From assembly GCA_949987705.1 (NCBI GenBank), contig OX465283.1, positions 2,212,207 through 2,276,206 of the forward strand: DNA of 64,000 bases. Direction: 5' to 3'. This document shows, piece after piece, positions 48,401-60,400 of the stretch. A model generated the notes under the pieces. That model searched no databases, was not told the origin of the DNA, and saw only the letters and a list, made by a program, of their open reading frames with translations. Position numbers and translations under genes: made by a program. Position 1 is the first letter of the stretch. Every line of letters starts with the position of its first letter. The DNA is from Thereva unica (taxonomy: Eukaryota > Arthropoda > Insecta > Diptera > Therevidae).

Positions 48401-51400
48401 CTCATCGTCTTTAATCGGATCTGGCTAAATGATGTCCTAACCACAGAGCTCTTTGACAGAGATGAAGAGCGAGATGAGTGCGTTGGCCTTGGCAGTACTG
48501 GATCAAGAACTATAATTATATCATCCTCCTCCTCCTTAGTAACGTCTGCCTCTTCTATAATTGCAGCTTTACGCTTCGAGAGATCAGTTATTTCATGAGA
48601 TTATGAAAGTGACGTATTTCGATTTGTTCCCTGCGTTTTGGGGTTTGCTGGAGGATCTTCATGTACAAGCCGATGCTCACTTGCATCAATTGTTTTACGT
48701 GCAGCTATGCGAGATTGCGAGGAGTACTGCCTTTTACACTTGTAGTCTCTGTTTGTTGCGTGAATCGTTTCGCGACGACTTTTTGTTTTTTTCCTTTTCT
48801 ACTTAGTTTGTAAATTTCCGGTGGCCTTTCTCCAGCGTCTATAGCCGCGCGAAGTCTTCTTATCAATAATTTTCTGCTGGTATCAGTTATAGATATAATG
48901 GGAAATTCGTCTTGAAGACACTTCGCTCTAAGAGCATTATTATCTAAATTCTCCAAAACATCAACTCGCGACATTGTGTTCTACGTTTTTATAAACACGT
49001 TCCGAGATATGTAAGACGTTCCGAAATAATCGATATTTTTTTTTACAAACTTGTAAAGCTTGGACAATTTCCTATGAATAATGTCCAACAACTTTTATGC
49101 TACGGCCTTTAATTTTGAAGTTATAAGCAATTTTAATGTTAAAAGATGCAGCTAATTTACGCTGAATTGTTATTCTCGCACCATGTGTCTGTCTTGCACA
49201 GCATTTCTGTCTCGTGTCAATTTTGAACTTTGTTGCTGATTGATATTCATAAGTCCTCAATCAGTATTAAAGCTTCATTGAAAATTTTGTCAGAGTAATC
49301 ACAGTTGCGTATGCGTATAAAGGTCCCCATACACTTGCCGTAACATCATCGGGTATTGCATCAACGCTACCTGGTGGTGGAGGTACAGTGCATTCACCAC
49401 CTAAACGCTCATTGAATTTGAACCAGATAGAACCACCTACATGTAACATCAGCAAAAACTTCTGTATTGCCATAGTCCTTAAAATTTGCGATGAATGCAC
49501 CATGGCCCATAAAAATCGCTCGAAGCGCGGCTTTGCGAGATTTCTGATGAAAAGGCAACCGATGGGAGACGCTCTGACACCTTTTGCAGGGGATTTGCAC
49601 TCAACTATGCCTGTTATACCTCGATCAACCAATCAATGCCTGTTACACCTCGATTCCAATCGATAGCGGAACATATTATTATTGGCGACGGGGAAATGAC
49701 AATTCCACACACATTAACATTTCGTATATGGATAAAATACAAGCGCACGTGCATTACAATTTCCCCTTCGAATTTCTTTTGCGGGCAACATCACTCCCTC
49801 ATAGCATCTGACCACGACAAGTATCACTGCCACCCACGTATTATGATTGAGAATATAAATGAGCGAGTGATTTGGATTGTTAAACAACCGGAGTGACACT
49901 TCTTGTCGAATGTACTTTCGTGGTGGGACTTGAGACCCTCACTGCCCATGGAAAAAGCGAGTTTGAAATTCCCAATTGTTTTGGCCCACGCCATACTATA
50001 GGCTTATGGGTGCAGCAAGGCGCACCGGGTTCCAGCTAGTAGGTATATTCAGAGGAGGAGTATCTCCAGACATGTTATAGCAGAGCAGCCATCTCCTCCT
50101 ACAGCTTAAATCTACTAATAGCTCACCTCATCTGGGAGGAGGATGAACGTGAGCCTCGTTAGGCTTCTATTTATATTTATTGCCCGTGAGTCGAAGTCCG
50201 CGACTCTCAGTTTAGGTTCCATTGCTTTTCTGTAGTTGGTAATTGCCATTCTCATTTGTGGCTATTGATGTGGAGACCTTGTCAGCAACGGTAGCTGTTT
50301 CGCCTTCTGAAGGCGTTTTGAGCTTCACCAAACCAAACTTAAAGCTGATTCTGTACTGTACACGAACTTCTTCAGTGTTTCTTCAGTCGGAGTAAGTAAA
50401 TTCCGTAACTTGGGACTAGAGTGCTTTTCATTGCACCTTTCACTTCGTCTTCTAGAGGTCCTCATTCAGTCCCTGGATGAGGTCTAGCACTAGGTTAACC
50501 GAATCGTCGCCGGAAAAGTAGCCGATAAGTTGAGATTAATATTTTATGAAGAGAGAAGCTTGATGGCTAAAATTTCTAATCATAATTTTCAAGTTTCGGC
50601 GTAATTAAGACTCCAAAATGGCGTCATTTTCAAATTACCTTTATTTCATTTTACCCTGGTTGTTATTAAATTGACTGCTTCCCAATTAGGTTAGTAATAA
50701 AAATATTTTTTCCATTAAATACTTTTACGACATTAATTCTCCTGCATGCAAACGAAATTTGCCTGATGTTTTTGATGTATAAAATTTTGATCTGTGTGTG
50801 TGATATGATAACTATTTTGTGTAATCCTTTTTTATGTAATATTTATTATACTAGAAAAAAACAAAAACTTTAAAACAAAACAAAAAAAAATAAAGTCAGA
50901 AAATTAAAATGAATACGTCCTGCATGCGGTGATATTCAGTAAATAAAAATCAATCAATCAAAACTAAAAAATTATTTCATTCGATATTTATTTTTATACA
51001 AAAACTTCAAAAAAAAAATGAAAACATTTCACAAAAAAATAATGATTTAATTAAAAATTAAAATAAAAATAAATAAAATCATTAAAATTTCATTATTCAT
51101 TAACAAAACAACAACAAAAATTATTGAGCATGAAATGTATTCATTTTAATTTCAGTCTGAAGAGCGAGGAACTCCCTCTAGACGGAGTAAGTCAGAAGGT
51201 CCACCAGTAGTACCAAACGGAAGGGCTTATCCCGTACCTTACGAGAGTGGCGATGTCGACGGAAAGAAAATCGGAAACTCTTCTATTCAGGTATATTAAT
51301 TGAAAACACCTGTAGTGAGAAACCATACAATATATTCATATGCAAAGTTTGTGTTATGGTATTTATTCTTTTTTAATTTATTTATTTTTATACTAACAAA

Positions 51401-54400
51401 AAACAGAAAAACAAATCAAAATTCCAGCCGAAATTTCTTTTCTTATATTTAATAAAAAACAAAAAAACATTTTTTTATTTAAAGCATGAATTTTTGAAAA
51501 GTATGTTTTAAGGAATATTTAATAATAAAGAATATTTAATTTTAATTTTATTTCTCTCTTAACTAAATGGTTTTTAATTTTAAAAGCTGCTTTTCTTCTT
51601 GTTTTTTAAAACTAAGTAAATCTTTTAAATTTTAAAAATAAATTAAAAATTAAATTAAATATATTAAAACCAAAATTTCGTTCTTCTTGTACTACTTGCA
51701 GGCGGGTGAGTCTAGTGGACTGTTCAAAAAGACAATCTCAAAATTGAGTACCGAATATCGTCTACAATTCGTTTGGCCCCATGTTCGCAAAGCAATCAAA
51801 GGGCAGCCAAACGATGCCGTGGAATTACCTAGAAAATCCCAATCGATGGGTACAATCAAATCAACTAAAACGAATGCAATGCCAACAGTTAATAAAAAAC
51901 GAACAACACACGAAAAAGAAGGTGCGACGAAAATGTCGCTAATTATTAAAAACAAAAAATTTTTTATCCAAAATTTCTTTTCGTTATATACTCGTATATA
52001 TATGTATGTACATTTTTTGAAGTAATTTACTTTAGCTTAAAAAAAACGCCAGGTAGTTTTTTACTAATTGAATCTATTTTTATCCATATTTGTTGATATC
52101 TATATATAATATTTTCACAGTTTTTTTCCATAGTACAGCTCCTAGAGATTTCTTCTGAAAAAAAATTGTAGGTTAATGAAATTTGGAATGGGGTGGGAGT
52201 TTAGCAATAGGAGAAGAGGTGACCGTTGAGTTCCGGGCCGTACTTTGTGAAAATCACGAGAAAATCCGATTGAAAGGATTTTCCGACACGCTTTCCCGGC
52301 CGTAGCTCGGGGAAAACGTAGAAATTGGAAAAATGTTAAGAGGACAAAATTAAAGCTATGAAAATCCTCGACAAAAAAGGTTATATAAGCTTTTCCCGGA
52401 AAACCTCACGTTTGGTCGGAAAATGGAGGGTAAAGGAAAAAATTATGAAAAATTATTTCGTATATATATTGTTTTCTTTATGCAGGGTGTCCCACCTAAA
52501 GTTACAAAGTGTCGGGCTGTAGATAGACTTTGAATAGACGAACAAAAAATCATTTGGGAGGGGGCGGAAATCATAACAGTTTAGCCACTAGGGCGTTTTG
52601 AATTTTTTTTGATAGAGGTTTATATCCATCCATCCATCCAATGGCGCTACAGCCCAAATCGAGCCTTGGCCTCCTCTAGGGCATTTCTCCAAGTTTGACG
52701 GTCCCTTGCAGCATGTCTCCAGTTCCGGATGTTGAGCATTGCCTCTGCTTCAGCCGTCACAGAGTCTATCCATCTCCTCCTGGGTCTACCTACTGGCCTA
52801 CTTCCCGAAATTTCTGAGGCTATAAGCCGTTTTGGGATACGAAGGTCCTCCATCCTGATTACGTGGCCGGCTAGTCTCAGTCTGTTAATTTTTATTAAAG
52901 TTAAGAGTTGTGGGTCGTCAAAAATTTCATAAAGCTGGTTGTTGTATCTCCTTCGCCATATTCCATCCTCTCTCGTTGGGCCTATTATGCATCTGAGGAC
53001 TTTCCTCTCAAACCTGTTGACTCGTTCCTCTATGTCCTGGGTCATAGTCCAAGTCTCGCTACCATAACACAGTACTGGTCGTATTACTGTTTTGTAGAGT
53101 GAGAGTTTCGTTTTCCTGTGCACAAATCTTGAGCGCAGGATTTGTTTTCGGGCATAAAAGGCTCTATTAGCCAGTAGTATTCGTCTGGTTATTTCTTCTT
53201 TTTCTTCGTTTCTTTTTGCGATTGTAGACCCAAGGTAGACTGTTTTATCGACTACTTCTAGGTTATGTTCGTCGATGGTTATATTTCTTCCCATTCTAAA
53301 TCTTCCTGCTCTGGATTGTTGCATCACCTTCGTTTTTTCTTCGTTTATTTTCAAGCCTATGTTCTTTGCCGCCTCTTTTAATTCGACATAAGCTTCTTTT
53401 GCTGCCAAAAAGGACCTTCCCACGATGTTCACGTCATCCGCATATCCAAGTAGTTGAACAGACTGGGTAGCTATTGATGCACTTCTCTGGACTGACGTTT
53501 TCCTTATTACCCATTCTAGGGCCAGGTTGAAAAGCATGGGGGCCAGGCCATCTCCTTGACTAAGTCCTTGGCGTACTTCGAACTCCTCTGTTATAACATT
53601 TTGGATCCTTACTTTCGCTAGTGAACTATTTGTGGCGCATTTGATCAGTTGCACCAACTTTGAGGGGACCCCTATTTCCGATAAGATCTCGTATAGTCTC
53701 TCTCTGTTTATTGAGTCATATGCCTGTTGAAAGTCGGCAAATATCTGGTTCTTTTCGAGAACAACTCGACTGTGGAACAACCTTCCACAGTCAGTTTTCC
53801 CAAACTCATATAACACCCAAGAGTTTAAACGCAAGGTTCATCTCCACCTCCTCATGTACCCCCCAGACTCCCTTTAATCTATTTTATTCTTTCTCTATCC
53901 TTCGAGCTAAGCTTACTACCAGACACCTGACGTTGACATGTAAGACATGACGGACTGGTAGTACAAAGGGTGACACCTGAGCTTAGACTTTCACATAAAA
54001 AAAAAAAAAAAAATACATCTACATTCCTTTCCCAGGTTTTCTCCAGAATTTGCCTTAAGGTCAGCAGTTGGTCCGATGTTGACCTAAAACCAGCTTGATA
54101 TTCTCCTATAAGGCCTTCCGCTATAGGTTCCAGTTTTTGTTTCACAAGGATTGTGAAGATTTTGTAGCTGGTGCTAAGGAGTGAGATGCCTCTGTAGTTT
54201 TTGCAGTTTAATTTATCTCCTTTCTTGTATATTGGACATATAATCGCTTTCTTCCAGTCCTCTGGTATAACTTCTTCCTCCCAGATGGTTCATACATATG
54301 AGTTCGTGTAAGGTAGAGGTTTATATATCACCCTGTATTTTGGTAACCCGATGACCTACTTCAATGAACTATGTAGCAGTATACGCTCCCAACTATCTAA

Positions 54401-57400
54401 AACTGTAAAAGCGAAGGTTCTACACTACCAAATTCCAGAGTTATGAGTCAGAGAGCTCGTAAAGAGACGATTTCTGGGTTTTCCGGAATGTGCCTTCACG
54501 AAAAGCGATAGTGGATATGCAGCAAGTTCATACTGTAAGTAAGCCTTAAGCTGGTCGTCTATCTCCTTGGTTGCGCACATCCTTTGGAAAATTAGAAGTG
54601 GATCAACTGGTACCACATCGTTATCAACGACGATTTTGCTTGAGACTGAGAGAAGAGGTGGAACTCTCTGTTTTCTTGACAAGGATATGGGGTCGTCCAT
54701 TAATCACGTGAAGCGTTTGGGGGTAGGGAGGGGGTCGAGCCGAATCTCCCCAAATCTTCGTGGGGAGAGGGAGGAGTCTCGGCAAATCTCTTGAACTGCA
54801 GGCCCCATATAGTTGGCGGCCAGTGAGAGTATACTAGTAGTGATACTTGGCCTCGAGGTGAAAACTTTCAGGAGACGGCCTGCTGGCGACCTGTGTGTAA
54901 ATTGGGGCCTTAAGATAGGGGTAAATCCTACACAAAAATTGGTTGTCGATTGTCAAACGGGCCAAACGTGCGTCTCGTCAAATGCTGCAGAGTACGAGCC
55001 AAGTAACAGTGATCCGCGAAAAGGCCCTTAGAATTTAGAACTACAAGAAGGTACACGCCGAATTTTAGCGCAATGAAATGCTTGTTGAGTGAGTGCTCAC
55101 GTTTTGGTAGTTGTGTGTCCACTACAAGCGGAAAAGCGAGTGGAATAGTGGAGGGCAAGGGGTCCAATGTATCAGTTATCTCAAATAAAATCTTGCTCCC
55201 GACACCCCCTTCCGGAAGTAGGTCATCGGGTTACCAAAATACAGGGTGATATGTAAACCTCTATCAAAAAAATTTCAAAACGCCCTAGCTAAACCGTTAC
55301 GATTTCCGCCCCCTCCCATATGATTTTTTGTTCGTCTATCCAAAGCCTATCTACAGCCCGACACTTTGTAACTTTAGGTGGGACACCCTGCATAAAGAAA
55401 ACAATATATATACGAAAAAAATTTCATAATTTTTTTCTTTACTCTCCATTTTCCGACCAAACGTGAGGTTTTCCGGGAAAAGCTTAAATAACCTTTTTTG
55501 TCGAGGATTTTCATAGCTTTAATTTTGTCCTCTTAACATTTTTCCAATTTCTACGTTTTCCCCGAGCTACGGCCGGGAAAGCGTGTCGGAAAATCCTTTC
55601 AATCGGATTTTCTCGTGATTTTCACAAAGTACGGCCCGGAACTCAACGGTCACCTTTCCTCCTATTGCTAAACTCCCACCCCATTCCAAATTTCATTAAC
55701 CTACAATTTTTTTGCAGTTTTAGCGAATTTTTTACTCTGGAAACTGTACTATTTGTTTTATAAAAAATCACAAATCAAATAATATCGTGTTGAGAATTAC
55801 TAACTTTCAACCACAATAATATAGTCATCTCTTTCCTGCTTTGAGCATAATCTTATATACTAACAAGTTTAAAAGGTGTTGTGTTAAAGATAATCTATTT
55901 TTTTTTTCTAAGTGCAGTCTAAAAGATCGAGAGTAAATGCCTACATTTGAATATATATACTTTCTTTACAATATATAAAAATATCCAGAAACACCTGCAC
56001 GCAAAAACATGTAAAACATCTTAATTATATAAATATTGAATAACTCTACATTGTATTGACTAAACTACTCACTCATATTGTCCTTTTGATTTGATGTCCT
56101 TGTATATTTGTTATAAACTACAAAAAAAAAATAGTAAAAATTATTTACGTACATACAACTATCTCAATATTTCTAATTACAGCAACAGCCTATGAGCTGG
56201 AACCGCTTGTCAATGATGTCGACGATAAAAAAGTTATCGAAAAGTAAGTAATGATAAAATTTAATAAAAAAACATTTCCATTACTTCAATATCCATTTAA
56301 TTTTAGGCAGCCAAGTATCGAAAAGAAATTCAATCGACCCTGTTTTACCGCTGTCGAACAAGGACGTATGAACACCTTCAACACAGCTAGAGGTAATTTC
56401 GGCTTTGCTGAACAAAATGCTGTTGCAGCCGCCGGCGATAATGTCGCTGCTGCTGATCGGGAGCGCACGAATCAATTGAACAGTGCTAGAGAGAATTATG
56501 GTATATCGGAGCAGACACGCCCGGCCGCTCCTGATACGAATGTCGAGCAAGGACGAATGAATATATTTAATGCGGCTAGAGATAATTTTGGTATATCAGA
56601 GCAGCCACGTAGAAATGCTGATAGTAATGTTGAACAGGGCCGAATGAACACATTGAATACTGCCAGAGATAATTTTGGTATATCAGAGCAGCCACGTAGA
56701 AATGCTGATAGTAATGTTGAACAGGGCCGAATGAACACATTGAATACTGCCAGAGATAATTTTGGTATATCAGAGCAGCCACGTAGAAATGCTGATAGCA
56801 ATGTTGAACAGGGTCGAATGAACACATTTAATACTGCCAGAGAGAATTTCGGAATATCAGCGCAACAGAATGCTGATGTTAGTGCTGCTGCTATTGAGCA
56901 TGAGGAGGATCGAATGAATGCATTTAATGCGGCTCGGGAGAATCTTGGATTTGCAGAGCAAAACGGGGGCATTGGCGATAATAAGAATAAATATAATGAG
57001 CAGTGGCTTAAGGAGGTTCTGGAATTAAGGAAAAAAGCCGATGAATATAAGGTAATTGAATTAAGTAACTGCATACCACCTATTCCAATACCTTAGTCAC
57101 TAATTCTAACTTAGACAAAATGAAATATGTATATAATGGAATAGAAACACTATTTTCATTCAGATAAATGAACATTTTCAACAATACCTTTCTTCCACAG
57201 CTTATTTAGTAAGAACGTCCGCAATCGAATCAGTTTCACGTAGGTTTCTACATTACCGTTTTCATTCTTGTAACACCTCCTCCTTATCAAACTCAAGCAT
57301 AACTTTTTAATCTAGAAAATCTTGTTGATTTGCTCCATGCTGGTGTAACGAGAAGATAATTCTTGTATAAATTCGTCTATGCATTGAAGCATTGATTGAG

Positions 57401-60400
57401 GAAATTGTTCTTCAATTGACAATCTAGCAGGATGGGCTAGTTAAATTAGCATTCGTTTTTTTTTCGTATTAGCGAGGTGTAGCTCGTCACGTTTGTCATA
57501 TGCTTGCTTGAAGTCTATTAACAGTACGTGGATATTGATGTTGAATTCCCATGATTTTTCCAAAATTCTTCTTAAAGTTAGAAATATGGTTTGTAGTAGA
57601 TCTAGCTGGTCGAAAGCCACATTAATAACTACCTTTTATGCCTTCTGCGATGGGTAGAAGTTTTTTGTACAAAATAGTGGGCAGTATTTTATAGCCTGAG
57701 TTAAGGAGGGTTTTGCCCCTATAGTTTTCACATACAAGTTTTTTGCAGGGGTAAATCACACCTTCCCTTCATTCAAGTGGGATCTTTTTCTAACGCCAGA
57801 TCGATCCCATAAGCTTGTGTAATCCGTTCCTAAATTCTTGGCCCCCATATTTCCACTTCTCAATTGCTATGCTATCTTTTCCTGGGGCTGGTTCACATCA
57901 CTTTCACTCTCATTTTCGTCGTCTCTATTCAGTAGCTCATTAAAATACTCCCCCCATCAAACACTTCTTGTTTTTGGCTCAGGATGTTTTCCGTTTTTGT
58001 CCTTACACATCGATACTCTGGATTTAAACTCTTTACGTTGCCTGTTAACTTTCTCATATAATTTTCTCACTTCGTTATTATTCCCGAGTTCGTTTATCTC
58101 TGCAATTTGTTCCTCCAGCCACGTCTTTTTCTTTCTTTTGTACGTACGTTTTTCAATTAGTCGTTTTTCCTTGTAGACCGTTTGTATCTTTGCAGCATAT
58201 TAGCATATACTTCATTTTTATCTTCCATTACTCTAGCGCACTCTTCATCGAATCAGTCTAGCTTAGCCCATTCCTAGTCAATATTGGTATTGAAACTTGC
58301 AGCTTCGTTATCCGATGCACCGGAACTTCTATTTAGCTCTGCTACATACTCTTCCCTAATTTGTTCTTCTTTTAGGGTCGCGGTATGTATACTGTGCACT
58401 CAGGATGTATACTGTACTTTCCAATGGTTGGGTAATAGATTCGTTCCTGCTCTACTTTTGCGTTAGCATCTCTTATAATTACTTTTACAACATACATGGG
58501 ACATTTTCTGAGGTTTCTCTCAAGGTTTTCGTAGAAGGCCTCCTTTGATGGCAAGTATAGCACCCTTTTTCTTAAATATTTAGCCTCGTTCAAAATTGAA
58601 TAAAACCACGACTTAAGTTATTCACCTGATCTTGTTACAGATTCAAATGGTCGTTTTGATGTACTTCACTGATTATCACAATTCCTATCTGCTTTGGGAC
58701 AGGTATTGGCCAATGTACAGGACGATCAGATAAAGAATAGTCCAAGTCAAAATGATCAGACACATTTCGTCTTTCTTTCATTGTCATTTAGTCGAATTTT
58801 TCATTAAAATCACATTATTTTTAGAAATATTCGAGTATGCGTGCACTGTACTATGCGTGCATCCTTTTTTACCATCGTTTTATCAATTGCTGCTTGCTGG
58901 ACATACGATTTCGACATTCTTTGGGTGAATTCTCGAGATTTGAAGCCCCCTATGTAGACCAAAAGCCCGGGCCGCCCGGCTACACCGCCCCTTTAAATGG
59001 CCACTGCCTGGAGAAGCTTGAATGATCCCTTGGAGCAGCTTTTTAGCACTTTCTTCCCATTAGTTGGTGGGGCAGCCCAAAGCGTTAAATCCTTTTGAGC
59101 GGTCGTTTTGCACTTACTCCTCATGTTTTATAAAAAGGAAACATTAGCTTCCTACTCCAAACATCGTGATTGTATCGACAGACTTCCGCTAATTTTACTT
59201 GATCCAATTGCAATTCCCAACTTAACCTTTAATTGTACCTTTCCAAAAGTCTTCTAATAATTGCCATGGGTCAGCAACTCGTACTCGCCGGCCTTGTGTC
59301 GAGACTTTCATGCACTCGCGTGACCTATTTCCAATTTTACCTGAATACGTGAAAAATTGCAACGTTCGGTCTGCAGTAATTCGCCAATTAAAATCGCATG
59401 TGACCCGTTAACAATATTTACCCAACGTGGGGAAAATGTGAAATTTTTAATATGAAAATGTTCGGTTGTGTCTGGGTGTATTTATTGTTGGAAAAAGTTC
59501 ATCACAAAATCGTTTATTTATTGAGAGCTAGTTTCTTCGCCATTGATTTTTAAAAATTAAAAGTGCTGCTGCTGATTAATTTATGTTTAAAGGCCTTCGG
59601 GATTTAGTTTAAGAAATGCATTGGAGAAGAAGAAGTATGATCCATCTCTTACATTTAAACCTGCATGGAAAAACTTGCGATGTTTTGGAGGTTTATTTTG
59701 AAATGAACCTACAGCCCACAATCTCAGCACTGAATACCTGAACGAAGGTTTTATAAGTAACTAAACTCCAGACTAGGCTTATAACTCTCTTTTCTACAGC
59801 TTCATCAGACGGCTTTTGCTTTTATTGTCCTTCTTCTTATCTATTTGGCTTTATAGTGAAAATCTATGCTTATTGCTGATATACTTCTCTAATAGCTCAA
59901 TCACATCCTGCTGCTGCAAAAACTCTCCTTCAAGTTGATATTTTGCTAAATATTTTAACTATCGCTTTCATAAAGTTATACTAGCTGAAACTAGTTCTAC
60001 TTCACGCGGTCGAATCTGAGGTTTCATTCTTGGACCTGGTTCATCTTTTTCACAAATGATCCGATTTAGTAGAAAACTGCACGCAGACTCTGCTGTGGCT
60101 GCTGTGATGTACGCATTGAATTTGAGAATAATTTTAACATGAACTTTTTTTTTATATTGTACAGTTGTTGAATACGTACTTCACCTATTAACATATCCCG
60201 ATTTATGGAGGTATTCCCTATATCTTCCATGTCCACTCAAGAACTGCGTGAGGTCGTAACTCAATTCCCTACGCTCCCTCGTAACTCATTTATCCACGTT
60301 TGGGATTAGTCTGTGGGTCCACCGACCCTTAGCAGACACGTCGCACTTCCTTTGCCAATCCGTAAGGACATCATCTGCCTCCGCACTGTATTTTGCTCCC

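Larger units (their letters stand above)
52626..54313 (-). mobile_element. LINE with (GGAT)n 3' tail and 13-bp target duplication
   Basis: Both flanks carry TAGAGGTTTATAT (52613-52625 and 54314-54326), a perfect 13-bp target duplication. The 3' end (left) is a short GGAT repeat. The reverse transcriptase reads leftward: GLSQGDGLAPMLFNLALEWV, LLGYADDVNIVG (catalytic YADD), LYKTVIRPVLCYGSETWT, then LRLAGHVIRMED and the C-terminus at 52647. The 5' end is truncated at the fingers region (54130-54300). A SINE-like insertion interrupts it at ~53748-54013. Confidence 0.9.
52158..55713. mobile_element. Foldback-type DNA element with ~500-bp inverted repeats
   Basis: The left arm (52158-52625, resuming at 54327-54363) and the right arm (55216-55713) are near-identical reverse complements starting AATTGTAGGTTAATGAAAT. 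Inside each arm is TGCAGGGTGTCCCACC. The left arm is split by a LINE, so the original element was ~1.85 kb. The ~850-bp centre holds a coding fragment (54425-54700) and a dispersed repeat (54835-55045). No clear target duplication was found. It lies in an intron of the MDM1-like gene. Confidence 0.8.

Noticed and set aside
49267..49666. 121-codon minus frame and 92-codon plus frame
   Set aside because: They overlap antisense, contain no recognisable domain and lie in an intron among repeats.
53748..53834. First 29 codons of the long RT ORF ending at 53834
   Set aside because: They come from the SINE-like insertion, not from the LINE.
56496..57074. 192-codon antisense ORF opposite the repeat exon
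   Set aside because: It is a shadow of the repetitive + strand coding exon. The repeats keep the opposite frame free of stops; it is Cys/Ser/Ala-rich with no motif.
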